From: Oscillospiraceae bacterium
GTDB lineage: Bacteria; Bacillota; Clostridia; Oscillospirales; CAG-382
Reading direction: 5' to 3'
Length of the DNA: 45,156 bases
Assembly: GCA_015063785.1 (NCBI GenBank)
Contig: SVTM01000025.1
Span: 1 to 45,156 of the forward strand
Shown here: piece by piece, positions 7,936 to 16,775 of the stretch
How positions within the stretch are numbered: position 1 is the first letter of the stretch
Layout: every line of letters begins with the position of its first letter
The notes under the pieces: generated by a model
Seen by the model: only the letters and a program-made list of their open reading frames with translations
The model's database searches: none
Told to the model about the DNA's origin: nothing
Translations under genes and position numbers: made by a program

Positions 7936-7958
7936 AAGGGGCGCAAACAGCACCCCTT
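7936..7958 (-). terminator. Hairpin after the aminotransferase gene
   Basis: AAGGGG (7936-7941) pairs with CCCCTT (7953-7958), with inner GC pairs. On the minus strand it lies 6 bases after the aminotransferase stop. The following T tract is poor, so the hairpin at 7892-7922 may contribute too. Confidence 0.5.
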
Positions 7959-7964
7959 TAATTA

Positions 7965-9242
7965 TTATTTGGAAAGCAGCTTTTCCACAGCCGCAAGCTT
8001 TACACAGACGCAAAGCACTTCCATTGCCGAAAGCAGATCGGAAACGGGGGGAAAAGAGGGAGCGATGCGGATGTTCTTGTCCTCGGGATCAACTCCGTAC
8101 GGGAAAGTCGCCCCTGCCCCTGTGAGCTTGACGCCCGCCCCCGAACAAAGCTCAACCGTCCTCTTTGCACAGCCCGCGGGAACGTCGAGGCTGATGAAAT
8201 ATCCGCCACGGGGCTTTGACCATGTGGCAACGCCGCAGGACGAAAGCTCTTTTTCAAGCATTTCAAGAACCGCTTCGAACTTGGGACGGAGGATATCAGC
8301 GTGCTTTTTCATATATGCGCGCATACCGTCGGCATCCTTAAAGAACTTGACGTGGCGAAGCATATTGAGCTTGTCGTGACCAATGGTCTGGAACTGCATG
8401 ATGCCTCTGATGTAATCAATATTTGCCTTTGATGATGCAACAACCGAAACGCCTGCGCCGGGATAGGAAACCTTGGAGGTGGAGGTGAACTCGTACACCA
8501 TATCGGGGTTACCTGCCTTGGCACATTCGTCGATAATATTAAGAAGAGGCTGACTTTCGTCGTAAAGATCGTGGATGCAATATGCATTGTCCCAGAAAAT
8601 GCGGAAATCGGACGATGCAGGCGCAAGAGAGGCAAGTCTTTTGACAGTTTCGTCTGAATATACGCATCCGTCGGGGTTTGAATACTTGGGAACGCACCAG
8701 ATACCGCGGACATCGGGATTTTTTACCAGCTCTTCAACCACATCCATGTCGGGACCGTCGGACGTCATGGGAACGTTTATCATTTCGATGCCAAGAGTCT
8801 CACAGATGCAGAAATGTCTGTCATAACCGGGAACGGGACAAAGGAAGATATTCTTCCCGTTGCGGCACCAAGGGGTTGCATCCTTTGACACACCGTAAAG
8901 CATACACCTTGCCACCTGATCGTACATAAGATTGAGACTGGAGTTTCCGCCGACGATGATATTTTCTGTTCCAACCTCGAGCAGATCGGCAAACAGCTTC
9001 TTTGCTTCGGGTATTCCGTCGACAATGCCGTAGTTTCTGCAGTCGGTGCCGTCTTCGGTATAGCAATCGGCGTTGGAAGAAACAGCCTTAAGAAGATCTT
9101 CTGTGATCTCAAGCTGCTGTTTTTCGGGTTTACCGCGCGACATATCAAGCGAAAGCTTTTTTTCGAGTATTTTGTCGTAGCAGCCGCAAAGTTCAGCTTG
9201 CAGAGCGGCAAGTGCGTCTTTTGACATCTGGCAATAGTTCAT
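7965..9242 (-). CDS. Class I/II aminotransferase, aspartate aminotransferase subgroup Ic-like
   Basis: A PLP-dependent fold-type I aminotransferase of 425 residues. It shows DMSRGKPE (33-40), the GGNSSLNLM cofactor loop (98-106), the PKYSNPDG segment (185-192), FWDNAY (216-221) and the Schiff-base lysine in TSTSKVSYPGAG (K257). The C-terminal arginine motif is in NIRIAPSF. The SLDMSRGKP opening and long N-terminus resemble type Ic aspartate aminotransferases rather than AspC or AlaT. The exact substrate is not determinable here. AAGGAG precedes the ATG at 9242. Transcribed alone from a promoter at 9412-9440 through a leader of about 160 nt. Confidence 0.88.
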   Translation of the reverse strand: MNYCQMSKDALAALQAELCGCYDKILEKKLSLDMSRGKPEKQQLEITEDLLKAVSSNADCYTEDGTDCRNYGIVDGIPEAKKLFADLLEVGTENIIVGGNSSLNLMYDQVARCMLYGVSKDATPWCRNGKNIFLCPVPGYDRHFCICETLGIEMINVPMTSDGPDMDVVEELVKNPDVRGIWCVPKYSNPDGCVYSDETVKRLASLAPASSDFRIFWDNAYCIHDLYDESQPLLNIIDECAKAGNPDMVYEFTSTSKVSYPGAGVSVVASSKANIDYIRGIMQFQTIGHDKLNMLRHVKFFKDADGMRAYMKKHADILRPKFEAVLEMLEKELSSCGVATWSKPRGGYFISLDVPAGCAKRTVELCSGAGVKLTGAGATFPYGVDPEDKNIRIAPSFPPVSDLLSAMEVLCVCVKLAAVEKLLSK

Positions 9243-9411
9243 CGGTTTATCTCCTTAATGGATATGAAAATCATAGGTTTGAAAAAGATGTTTCGTACAA
9301 TTATAATATGTTGCTTCCGAAGCGAAAGACAAACTGAGGTGACGAAAGCAATAAATGAATAATTGCGTGTTGCAAAAATTCAAAATTCTCCGAATTTTGC
9401 ATTTCTTAATG

Positions 9412-9440
9412 ATTATACAACATTTTTTTGCAAATTTCAA
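9412..9440 (-). promoter_or_regulatory. Promoter of the aminotransferase gene
   Basis: Minus-strand TTGAAA (9435-9440), 17 bases, TATAAT (9412-9417). The leader down to 9243 contains a perfect inverted repeat CAAAATTC/GAATTTTG (9381-9388, 9392-9399) and a small GCTTC/GAAGC palindrome (9313-9323). No coding potential is seen in this stretch. Confidence 0.6.
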
Positions 9441-9481
9441 TAGGAAAATATTCATTTTTGAAGTTTTCTGTAAAAATAAAC

Positions 9482-9504
9482 AAAAGGGGCATGATGCCCC
9501 TTTT
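9482..9504 (-). terminator. Terminator of glcK
   Basis: Perfect inverted repeat AAAAGGGGCAT/ATGCCCCTTTT followed on the minus strand by a T-rich stretch. Confidence 0.85.
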
Positions 9505-9531
9505 GAAAATGTATGATATGTTGAAAAATAA

Positions 9532-10488
9532 TCAGACTCCGAGCATTGCAGCGCCGATGATGCCTGCGTCGTTTCCGAGTTCTGCGATTCTGACCTTGGT
9601 CTTGAGCTCTTCGGGATTGTTTCTCGAATACTGCTCGCGGTCGATGATCTCCTGCAAAGGCTTTGTGAGATATTCTTTTTCATTGCAGACGCCGCCGCCG
9701 ATAACGAGAACTTCGGGCTGGAAGATATTGATCATATTGACTGTACCTGCCGCAAGATATGCGATGTACATATCAACGACTTCCTTTGCCGCCTTGTCGC
9801 CCTTACGCATTGCGTCGAAAGCAGTTCTGCCGCCGGCGTTTTCGATCTTGCCGTCGCACATTTCCCACATGATGGAATCCTTGCATTCTTCCATCTTTTC
9901 CTTTGTCATATTGATAAGACCAGTTGCCGAGCTGTATGCTTCCCAGCATCCGCGTCTTCCGCACGAGCAGGGTCTGCCGTTGTATTCAACAACTGTGTGG
10001 CCAAGCTCTGCACCCGAGAAGTTGAAGCCCGAGTAGATCTTGTTGTCGATAACGATACCGCCGCCGAGGCCTGTGCCGAGAGTGATCATAACAGAGTTTG
10101 CATGGCCCTTGGATGCGCCGCAGGCAACCTCGCCCTTGGCCGCAGCGTTTGCGTCGTTTTCGATGAGTACTTTCTTTACTCCGAGGAATTCCTGAAGCTT
10201 TGCAGCAAGAGGATAGTGAAGGAAAGGAAGGTTGTTGGCATAAACAACTTCGCCTGTGGAGCTGTCTGCCGTACCGGGAGTTGCAATACCTGCATATTCA
10301 ACTTCGTCCACAGAAATGCCGTATTCGTCACAAAGCTTCTTTGCAAGGTCTGCCATGTCGCGGATGATAGCATCTGCTTCTCTGTTTGCCTTTGTGGGGA
10401 CGCTTCCCTTCTTGAGGATCTTTCCGTTTTCGTCAACGATACCGATGGCAATATTTGTGCCGCCGAGATCTACACCGATATAATACAT
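9532..10488 (-). CDS. glcK: ROK-family glucokinase
   Basis: A ROK sugar kinase of 318 residues that phosphorylates glucose at C6 with ATP. It has the phosphate-1 motif DLGGTN (7-12), the catalytic-region ENDANAA (110-116), LGTGLGGG (137-144), the ROK zinc site ELGH (161-164) with CSCGRRGCWE (174-183), and the adenosine-binding LVIGGGVCNE near the C-terminus. Glucokinase is the best call among ROK kinases because of the CGRRGCWEAY motif and length. AAGGAG precedes the ATG. A consensus promoter with an embedded palindrome (10531-10559) sits upstream, just after hprK, so glcK can be controlled separately from it. Confidence 0.9.
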   Translation of the reverse strand: MYYIGVDLGGTNIAIGIVDENGKILKKGSVPTKANREADAIIRDMADLAKKLCDEYGISVDEVEYAGIATPGTADSSTGEVVYANNLPFLHYPLAAKLQEFLGVKKVLIENDANAAAKGEVACGASKGHANSVMITLGTGLGGGIVIDNKIYSGFNFSGAELGHTVVEYNGRPCSCGRRGCWEAYSSATGLINMTKEKMEECKDSIMWEMCDGKIENAGGRTAFDAMRKGDKAAKEVVDMYIAYLAAGTVNMINIFQPEVLVIGGGVCNEKEYLTKPLQEIIDREQYSRNNPEELKTKVRIAELGNDAGIIGAAMLGV

Positions 10489-10530
10489 AGTTTCTTCTCC
10501 TTGTGTATTAAAAAATTATTTCTAAATGAT

Positions 10531-10559
10531 ATTATAAGTAAAACTTTTACTTTTGTCAA
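10531..10559 (-). promoter_or_regulatory. Consensus glcK promoter with operator-like palindrome in its spacer
   Basis: Minus-strand TTGACA (10554-10559), exactly 17 bases, TATAAT (10531-10536): perfect match to the housekeeping consensus. The spacer and the edge of the -10 box are covered by the perfect 17-base palindrome AAGTAAAACTTTTACTT (10536-10552), a likely repressor site. Confidence 0.8.
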
Positions 10560-10571
10560 CAGTAAAAAAGC

Positions 10572-11546
10572 TTATCTTTCCGCCTCGACCTGCATCTGAG
10601 CCATCAAGCGCTTGTTAAACTCTACTGCCGTGTCATAGCCCATTTTTTTCTGGCGGTTGTTCATGGCGGCGATCTCGAGAACGACAGCCATGTTTCGACC
10701 GGGATTTACGGGTATGGTAAGTGCCGGCACCTTGATGCCCATGATGTCGGTATACTCTGTTTCAAGACCGACACGCTCATAAAATTTGCCCTGCTGCCAG
10801 GGTTCGAGATTGACCACAAGGTCGATCTTTTCGGACATTTTGATCGAGCCCATACCGAAAAGTCGGCGCACGTCGACGATGCCGATGCCGCGAAGCTCGA
10901 TGTAATGGCGGATAAGTTCGGGCGCCTGTCCGACGACCGTTTTGTCCGAAACGCGCTTAATTTCGACCGCATCGTCCGCCACAAGTCTGTGGCCACGCTT
11001 TACAAGCTCGATTGCGATTTCGCTTTTGCCTATGCCGCTGTCACCAAGGATCAGTATTCCCTCGCCGTAGACCTCAACAAGCACGCCGTGACGGGTGATG
11101 CGGGGAGCAAGGCTGAGATTCAAGGATGCGATAAGTGCCGCAACGAAATGGGACGTACCGATGGCGGTGCGAAGAACGGGAGTGCCCGTCTTTTTGGCAC
11201 ATTCGATAGCTTCATCAAAAATCTCAAGGCTTGAGGAAAAAACAACGCATACGACATTGTGATCGAAAAACTTTGAAAAGCTTTGCATTCTCTGCTCGCT
11301 TGTCATATCGAGAAGGTAGTGATATTCTGCCTTGCCGATGATCTGTATACGCGAGGGTTCGAAATGATCGAAAAATCCCGCCAGCTGAAGACCGGGACGG
11401 TTGACTTCGTTGATAGAAACTTTGATATCCTCGATATTTTCGGGAACGTAAATCTCTTCGAGAGAAAATTCTTTTATAATGGAGCGCAGATTGACAGAGT
11501 GCTTCTGACCGTCGGCTTCCATGCCCATATTAAGATCTTTTTCCAT
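10572..11546 (-). CDS. hprK: HPr kinase/phosphorylase
   Basis: HprK, 324 residues, phosphorylates HPr on its regulatory serine and reverses this, controlling catabolite repression through CcpA in Firmicutes. The N-terminal regulatory domain (about 15-145) ends in TRHGVLVE with the catalytic histidine H153. The P-loop is GDSGIGKS (168-175), and the family signature is ELRGIGIVDVRRLFG (217-231). The N-terminus is about 12 residues longer than usual; a downstream ATG at MGMEADG could be the real start. The ribosome site is AAAGGA. It sits upstream of glcK on the same strand, 83 bases apart, linking glucose phosphorylation with carbon control. Confidence 0.93.
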   Translation of the reverse strand: MEKDLNMGMEADGQKHSVNLRSIIKEFSLEEIYVPENIEDIKVSINEVNRPGLQLAGFFDHFEPSRIQIIGKAEYHYLLDMTSEQRMQSFSKFFDHNVVCVVFSSSLEIFDEAIECAKKTGTPVLRTAIGTSHFVAALIASLNLSLAPRITRHGVLVEVYGEGILILGDSGIGKSEIAIELVKRGHRLVADDAVEIKRVSDKTVVGQAPELIRHYIELRGIGIVDVRRLFGMGSIKMSEKIDLVVNLEPWQQGKFYERVGLETEYTDIMGIKVPALTIPVNPGRNMAVVLEIAAMNNRQKKMGYDTAVEFNKRLMAQMQVEAER

Positions 11547-11601
11547 ATAACCGATTTTCCTTTCAGGTAAAGTTATATTTTTTGCAGCGCAAGGTTACCC
11601 C

Positions 11602-11656
11602 TTGACAAACTGCACAAATCCATGTATATTATAATATATAAGTTAAGATTTTGCAA
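11602..11656. promoter_or_regulatory. Overlapping opposed promoters between hprK and rpmB
   Basis: Plus strand: TTGACA (11602-11607), 17 bases, TATATT (11625-11630). Minus strand: TTGCAA (11651-11656), 17 bases, TATAAT (11628-11633), reading to hprK. The two -10 elements overlap by 3 bases, so simultaneous occupancy seems impossible. The plus promoter could make a long rpmB leader or a short RNA ending at the GC-rich, T-followed hairpin near 11666-11695. Confidence 0.6.
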
Positions 11657-11735
11657 GCGTATATCGCCTTTTATTTGCTCTGCAAGGGCGTTTTTGCACG
11701 AAAAAAATAAATTTCAGCTTTTTTTCGCAAAACAC

Positions 11736-11764
11736 TTGAATTTCGTGAAATTATGTGTTATAAT
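11736..11764 (+). promoter_or_regulatory. Proximal promoter of rpmB
   Basis: TTGAAT (11736-11741), 17 bases, TATAAT (11759-11764). Just upstream is an A/T inverted repeat, CGAAAAAAA/TTTTTTTCG (11699-11707, 11719-11727). Confidence 0.65.
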
Positions 11765-11841
11765 AAAAGGCGTTGTTTAACAAGTATTTATTTGTTTCGG
11801 GTATTTTCGGTATCCGACCATCAAAACAGGAGGTGTGCACA

Positions 11842-12030
11842 ATGGCAAAGTGCGAAATCTGCGGCAAGGGTGTTACTTTCGGTCATAATGTTTCCCACTC
11901 TAACAGAAAGACCAACAGAACCTGGAAGCCCAACATCAGAAAAGTAAAGGCTATCGTCGGCGGAGCCCACAAGACAGTTTATGTCTGCTCTCACTGCCTG
12001 CGTTCCAACAAGGTTACCCGCGCTGTCTGA
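11842..12030 (+). CDS. rpmB: 50S ribosomal protein L28
   Basis: L28, 62 residues, a small 50S subunit protein. MAKCEICGKG, the HNVSHSNRKTNR stretch, WKPNI and the final CSHCLRSNKV are typical. The two CxxC pairs (CEIC, CSHC) make this the zinc-binding C+ form. The ATG at 11842 follows AGGAGGTG. Monocistronic, ending at the hairpin at 12082-12110. Confidence 0.95.
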   Translation: MAKCEICGKGVTFGHNVSHSNRKTNRTWKPNIRKVKAIVGGAHKTVYVCSHCLRSNKVTRAV

Positions 12031-12081
12031 TTTTTGACCGTGCGTAACCGCGTATCTCATTTAAAAAAGATATAAAAAATA

Positions 12082-12110
12082 AACGAAGACTTTTGTCTTC
12101 GTTATTTTTT
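12082..12110 (+). terminator. Terminator of rpmB, probably bidirectional
   Basis: AACGAAGAC (12082-12090), TTTT loop, GTCTTCGTT (12095-12103), then ATTTTTTT. The minus strand also has a T-rich run after the stem, serving the convergent AraC gene. Confidence 0.85.
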
Positions 12111-12154
12111 TGCCTTTTTTATAAAAATTCCTTTTCGTGGCAAAGACACACAGT

Positions 12155-12979
12155 TCAGATGGTATGACTTGCACCGAATTTTCCTCTGTATTCGCCCGGT
12201 GTCATTCCGGTTAAAGCCTTGAATTTTCTGCTGAAATAATTAATATCTCCAAAACCCACAAGACAGGCAATTTCTCCTATTGCCAAATTTTCTCTTTCAA
12301 GCAAAGAGGCGGCACGGCTTATTCTTACTTCGTTGATATAACTGATTACCGATTTGTTTGATCTTTTTTTGAACAGATGCGAAAAATACGAGTCGCTCAT
12401 AAAAAATTTGCCTGCAAGAATATGAACGTTCAATTCTTCGCCAAAATGTCTGTCGATGTATTCGATGATTGAATTGAAGGTATCCAGCTTTTTAAAATTG
12501 TTTTTGTACTCTTCTTCGTCGAAAACAGAGCTTACATAAGCTTCTGCGATAACACAAAAAAATTCATACATCAACTTTTCGACCATAACAAGACTTTTGA
12601 ATCCGCCTTTTTCATTTTCTTCAATTACTTTATCAAGCAGTTGCGCACAAGTAGTGTCCGAAATGATGTTTTGAAAAACCACATACTCGCGTCCTATCCG
12701 ATTGCTGAAAAATCCCGTGTCTGTGTGGATACAATAATACTTTATGTCCTTGCCGCGTAGGCAGCCGGTGTGCAGTTCTTTACTGTTGATAAAAACTATA
12801 TCCCCCGCCCTGACCTGACGTTCTTTCAGATCGCACGAGATTATGCCTTCACCATTGGTGAAGTACAAAATCTCTGTTTCTTCGTGCCAATGGACGTGGT
12901 CTGCCGATCGGTAATTTTCAAATTTGCTTATACGCACGGGGTATACAAAGGCTGGCAGAGATTCGTATGAAGATCGCAT
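12155..12979 (-). CDS. AraC-family transcriptional regulator with cupin domain
   Basis: A 274-residue AraC/XylS-type regulator. The N-terminal cupin sensor (about 20-110) shows HWHEETEILYF with the metal/ligand-type His and Glu, RAGDIVFINSKELHTG, and no signal peptide. The C-terminal double helix-turn-helix (about 175-268) has the AGKFFMSDSYFSHLFKK and GFGDINYFSRKFKALTGMTPGEYR blocks. Such proteins usually sense sugars or sugar derivatives. Divergent from the dehydrogenase at 13085, its probable target. Promoter on the minus strand at 13037-13064. Confidence 0.9.
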   Translation of the reverse strand: MRSSYESLPAFVYPVRISKFENYRSADHVHWHEETEILYFTNGEGIISCDLKERQVRAGDIVFINSKELHTGCLRGKDIKYYCIHTDTGFFSNRIGREYVVFQNIISDTTCAQLLDKVIEENEKGGFKSLVMVEKLMYEFFCVIAEAYVSSVFDEEEYKNNFKKLDTFNSIIEYIDRHFGEELNVHILAGKFFMSDSYFSHLFKKRSNKSVISYINEVRISRAASLLERENLAIGEIACLVGFGDINYFSRKFKALTGMTPGEYRGKFGASHTI

Positions 12980-13036
12980 TTTGTTCTCCTTTTTACTAAA
13001 CTAAAGCCGTTTTGTGCTATCTTTTTCTGTGTATTA

Positions 13037-13064
13037 ATTATATAATAAAATACGTAAAAGTCAA
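13037..13064 (-). promoter_or_regulatory. Promoter of the AraC gene in the divergent region
   Basis: TTGACT (13059-13064), 16 bases, TATAAT (13037-13042) on the minus strand. A plus-strand TATAAT at 13041-13046 overlaps it and may serve the dehydrogenase gene. That one lacks a good -35, as expected if an AraC activator is required. Confidence 0.55.
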
Positions 13065-13084
13065 GCGATTTTGGAGGATAAATA

Positions 13085-14374
13085 ATGGAGAAGCAAATAA
13101 AAGTCGTTTTGGTTGGTGCCGGCAACAGAGCAGATATATACGCATCTGTGGCTTTGACCCATCCGGAAAAAATGAAGGTGGTCGGAATTGTCGACCCCGA
13201 CCCGATAAGGCGCGAGTTGATGAAAAACAAATACAAAGTTTCGTCAGATAACTGTTTTACCGACGTTTCGGAATTTGTAAAAAGGGAAAAGTTTGCCGAT
13301 GCGGTCATAAACGGCACAATGGATCATTTACATGTGCAGACGTCTGTGCCAGTTCTTGAAAAGGGATACGATCTACTGCTCGAAAAGCCTTTTGCAATAA
13401 ATGAAAACGAGATAGATAGGCTATGTGAAACAGCCAAAAAGTATGGCAACAAGGTTGTGATTGGTCACGTGCTGAGATATACCGATTTTTACAGTGCCAT
13501 CAGGCATCACGTTCTGTCCGGTGACATAGGCAGGATCATTTCGATAGAAATGAACGAGCACGTCAGCTATCATCACATGGCGGTGTCATACGTGCGCGGA
13601 AAATGGCGTTCGGAAAAGCTTTGTTTTGCGCCGATGCTGCTGGCAAAATCCTGCCATGACATAGATATTTTGCTTTGGATGATGAAAGAGACAAATCCCG
13701 TTACGGTTGCAAGCTTTGGCTCGGATTTTCAGTTTGGTACAGAAAGAAAACCCACAAACGCAGGCGACAGATGCATGACAGATTGTCCTTTGGTTGACGA
13801 GTGTATTTTTTCTGCAAAATCAAACTATCTTGCTGCCCCCAGATGGCATCAATACGTTTGGAAAACGCTGGAGAATTTGCCCGAATTGACAGAGCATGCA
13901 AAGGAAAACTCGTTGAAAACAGACAATCCGTACGGCACCTGCGTATGGAATTTTGAACGCGACGGAAACGTAGATCATCAAACTGTAATCATCAATTTTT
14001 CAAACGGTGCAACGGGATCTTTCAGTATGATAGGCGGAAGCGCCGCCTCCGAAAGAAACATTCATATCATAGGTACACGGGGCGAAATAAAAGGAACATT
14101 TGAAAGCTCACGCTATGTCGTGAGAAAAATGGCACCCGATACCCACACAGGCTATACCGAGGTCGAATACGATCTGAAGACAACGGGAGATATGGTCGGT
14201 GCCCAGGGCGGACACGGTGGCGGAGACCAAAAGCTTGCGTTGGATTTTATAGATTATCTGAACGGAAATCCCCCCTCTGTTTCCTGCGCCACCCTTGACG
14301 ACTCGGTGATAAGCCACAGAACCGTATTAAGTGCCGAAAAAGCAAGAAAAACCCAAAGCATTGTCTGTCTTTAA
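13085..14374 (+). CDS. Gfo/Idh/MocA-family oxidoreductase
   Basis: An NAD(P)-dependent dehydrogenase of 429 residues. The N-terminal Rossmann motif is VGAGNRADIY (10-19), the catalytic EKP is at 100-102, and the C-terminal domain includes KSCHDID (188-194) with the catalytic-type His and Asp. A subfamily trait is the cysteine cluster C230-C234-C240 (CMTDCPLVDEC), found in a group of MocA-like enzymes acting on sugars or their derivatives. Substrate unknown. GGAGGATAA precedes the ATG. Divergent from an AraC regulator. No transporter is adjacent. Confidence 0.88.
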   Translation: MEKQIKVVLVGAGNRADIYASVALTHPEKMKVVGIVDPDPIRRELMKNKYKVSSDNCFTDVSEFVKREKFADAVINGTMDHLHVQTSVPVLEKGYDLLLEKPFAINENEIDRLCETAKKYGNKVVIGHVLRYTDFYSAIRHHVLSGDIGRIISIEMNEHVSYHHMAVSYVRGKWRSEKLCFAPMLLAKSCHDIDILLWMMKETNPVTVASFGSDFQFGTERKPTNAGDRCMTDCPLVDECIFSAKSNYLAAPRWHQYVWKTLENLPELTEHAKENSLKTDNPYGTCVWNFERDGNVDHQTVIINFSNGATGSFSMIGGSAASERNIHIIGTRGEIKGTFESSRYVVRKMAPDTHTGYTEVEYDLKTTGDMVGAQGGHGGGDQKLALDFIDYLNGNPPSVSCATLDDSVISHRTVLSAEKARKTQSIVCL

Positions 14375-14520
14375 TGAGGTTTGCAACGAACACTTGATTT
14401 TTTCGCAGGCTTGTCGATCTTTCCGACTGTCAAGAATTACATTACACAAGTTTTCATTCTTTGTCCGGGCAATATAGATATTTGACCTTTCACAATAATA
14501 GATTTTTTCGTATGGCAACA

Positions 14521-14552
14521 AAAAAAGGCTGTGGCAAACACCACAGCCTTTT
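14521..14552 (-). terminator. Terminator of ftsZ
   Basis: AAAAGGCTGTGG/CCACAGCCTTTT with a six-base loop, followed on the minus strand by a run of T. Plus-strand sequence 14375-14520 after the dehydrogenase shows no clear gene or strong hairpin. Confidence 0.88.
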
Positions 14553-14565
14553 GACTTTTACGAAA

Positions 14566-15660
14566 TTACTTTCTTCTGCCGAAGATGGAGGAATATGCAT
14601 CAAGCACGTCATCCTCTGCCTTGGGAGCTTCGGTCTTTTCGGGCATTGCAACTGTTCTTGCAACAGTTGTTGCGGAAGGAACCTGTCTTGCAGGCTCTGC
14701 GTGCTCGTTGTCAAAGCCTGTGGCGATGACAGTGATGCGCATTTCGTCGTCCATGTTCTTATCGAAGGCAACACCCCAGATGATGTTTGCATCCGGATTT
14801 GCTTCGCCGGCGATGATGTTTGCGGCAAGGTCAACTTCTTCGAGTCCCATGTCAGGCGATACAGTGAAGTTGATGATGATGCCCTTTGCACCTGTGATGG
14901 AGGTTTCGAGAAGGGGGCTGGAGATGGCTGTCTTTGCAGCAGTCTCTGCCTTTTCCTGACCCTTTCCGCTGCCCACACCCATGTGTGCGAGACCGGCATT
15001 GGACATAATGGTAACAACGTCTGCAAAGTCGAGGTTGATGTGACCGACAACCTTGATGAGCTCGGAAATGCTCTGAACACCCTGACGGAGAACGTCATCA
15101 GCGATCTCAAAAGCGTTCATCATGGTGAGCTTCTTTTCTGCAACAAACTTGAGTCTTTCGTTGGGGATAACGATGAGCGAGTCAACGCTTTCCTTAAGAG
15201 CGTCGATACCGAGTTCTGCCTGCTTCATTCTGCGGCTGCCTTCGAAAGCGAAGGGCTTTGTTACAATACCGACTGTGAGGATTCCCATCTCCTTAGCAAG
15301 CTTTGCAACGATGGGAGCAGCACCTGTGCCTGTTCCACCGCCCATACCCGATGTGATAAAGAGCATGTCGGCGCCTGTGAGTGCCTTTTTAATATCGTCA
15401 ATGTTCTCTTCTGCAGCCTTTGCGCCAACTTCGGGGTTTGCGCCTGCGCCGCGGCCCTTTGTGACCTTTTCGCCGATAACGATCTTATCGGGAGCAAGGG
15501 ACTTTTCGAGAGCCTTGATATCTGTGTTTACGGTGATGAAATCAACACCCTGAATACCCGCCTCAACCATTCTGTTGACAGCGTTGTTGCCGGCGCCGCC
15601 GACGCCGATGACCTTAATGATCTGGTCGTTGCTGATGTTCGAATCGAAATCCATTGGCAT
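14566..15660 (-). CDS. ftsZ: Cell division protein FtsZ
   Basis: FtsZ, 364 residues, the tubulin-like GTPase that forms the Z ring. [13 protein letters not shown] (19-31), the tubulin signature GGGTGTG (107-113), VNTDIKAL, the [13 protein letters not shown] synergy region and MGVGSGKG follow in order. The linker is short (about 30 residues). The C-terminal peptide [15 protein letters not shown] is the binding tail for FtsA/SepF-type anchors. AGGAGG precedes ATG 15660. It has its own promoter (15767-15795) 200 bases after ftsQ and a strong terminator. No ftsA lies between ftsQ and ftsZ. Confidence 0.98.
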   Translation of the reverse strand: MPMDFDSNISNDQIIKVIGVGGAGNNAVNRMVEAGIQGVDFITVNTDIKALEKSLAPDKIVIGEKVTKGRGAGANPEVGAKAAEENIDDIKKALTGADMLFITSGMGGGTGTGAAPIVAKLAKEMGILTVGIVTKPFAFEGSRRMKQAELGIDALKESVDSLIVIPNERLKFVAEKKLTMMNAFEIADDVLRQGVQSISELIKVVGHINLDFADVVTIMSNAGLAHMGVGSGKGQEKAETAAKTAISSPLLETSITGAKGIIINFTVSPDMGLEEVDLAANIIAGEANPDANIIWGVAFDKNMDDEMRITVIATGFDNEHAEPARQVPSATTVARTVAMPEKTEAPKAEDDVLDAYSSIFGRRK

Positions 15661-15766
15661 TTTCTATTCCTCCTGATTTATACAGTAAATTTATTTTCCG
15701 GGTAATTTTGCAACTCACGGGGCGCACAAAGGCACTCCGCGCCTATGTTATAATATACTATAATAT

Positions 15767-15795
15767 ATGATAACTCTTTTTTCTGACTTTTTCAA
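15767..15795 (-). promoter_or_regulatory. Promoter of ftsZ
   Basis: Minus-strand TTGAAA (15790-15795), 17 bases, TATCAT (15767-15772). A second AT-rich -10-like region lies near 15748-15765. Confidence 0.55.
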
Positions 15796-15877
15796 TAGGG
15801 TTTTTCAAAAAAATATTATTTTTTTATACTTTTTTAAAGAAAATCCGCAATTTTTGCTCTTTTCGGGATATCTTTTG

Positions 15878-16756
15878 TCAATCGTAAAGGGTAACTATTG
15901 CCTTTCGAAGATTTTTATCCGAAACGTCGATCTTTCCGCCTGCATCATCGGGTAGATCGTTCATAACCTCGCGCAGTAGGGATATCTTAAGCTCGAGATC
16001 GCGCAGATCGCCGAGAAGAACTGTGTATCTTCCAAAAACGTCGAAGCGGATATCGAATTTTGAATCGATCGTTATCGAACTGCAAAAACCAAGCATTGCT
16101 TCCTTTTCCAAAAGCCCTATCAGCTCGTCAAGCACCGCTTCCATATCGACGTCGTAAAAGGAGATCTTTTTTCCGAGAACACAGCTTGATATCTCCTTTG
16201 ACTGAATACAGATGCACGCCATAAGCTCGATATCCTCGATCTTTTCGGTGCGCGCGATAACGCGCATTTCGTCGTCGAGAACATAATACTCTCCGCCTGC
16301 CGAAATATAATATCGTCCGCTTCCCTTTTCGAGAGAAAAGACTATTTTGGACGGAAAAACTTTTTTAACCTTCACACTTCCGACATAAGGGATCTTTCCG
16401 CGGATATTCTGCTCTGCCTGTGATGTATCTGTGAAAAAATAGCTGGAACCGGTTTTTATTCCCGAAGCTTCTATTACCTCGTCGGCGTAAAAATCAGTTT
16501 TGTTTGTGACTTCAAAGCTTTTTATTTTGAAACCGAAGCGAATGACGGCAAAAAACAGGGCAAAAAGCAATATTGCCGCAGCTACCACGACGATCGTTAT
16601 TATTATCTCCCTTTTTACCGAGTATTTTTTCGCCTGTCCGCTTTCTATCATTTCGACGGGAGAAAAATTTCCGCTGTGACTTATTATCTCGCGTTTTCTC
16701 GCGCGAGAATATTCAAGCCTTTCGCGATCGGACATTTTTTCTTTGTCCTGTGCCAT
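15878..16756 (-). CDS. ftsQ: Cell division protein FtsQ/DivIB
   Basis: FtsQ/DivIB, 292 residues, a single-pass divisome protein that links the septal synthase complex FtsW-PBP with FtsL. The cytoplasmic N-terminus is charged (1-50), with a membrane helix at about 51-73. A POTRA domain follows (about 76-145, starting FKIKSFEVTNKTDFYADEV), then the beta domain. GGAGG precedes the ATG. Last gene of the mraZ-led operon, 19 bases after murG. Confidence 0.88.
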   Translation of the reverse strand: MAQDKEKMSDRERLEYSRARKREIISHSGNFSPVEMIESGQAKKYSVKREIIITIVVVAAAILLFALFFAVIRFGFKIKSFEVTNKTDFYADEVIEASGIKTGSSYFFTDTSQAEQNIRGKIPYVGSVKVKKVFPSKIVFSLEKGSGRYYISAGGEYYVLDDEMRVIARTEKIEDIELMACICIQSKEISSCVLGKKISFYDVDMEAVLDELIGLLEKEAMLGFCSSITIDSKFDIRFDVFGRYTVLLGDLRDLELKISLLREVMNDLPDDAGGKIDVSDKNLRKAIVTLYD

Positions 16757-16775
16757 TTTCTCCCTCCTTTTTTTA

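Noticed and set aside
12980..13084. CRISPR or phage-like signals, transposases, toxin-antitoxin pairs anywhere in the window
   Set aside because: I looked through the whole window; no repeat-spacer pattern, integrase, transposase or typical toxin pair was seen. This divergent intergenic region was considered for an attachment site and shows only promoter elements.
14461..15705. Long plus-strand open frame of over 400 codons opposite ftsZ
   Set aside because: It is antisense to an unambiguous ftsZ, has a composition rich in Cys, Asp and Val typical of a shadow frame, no ribosome site, and no recognisable domain.
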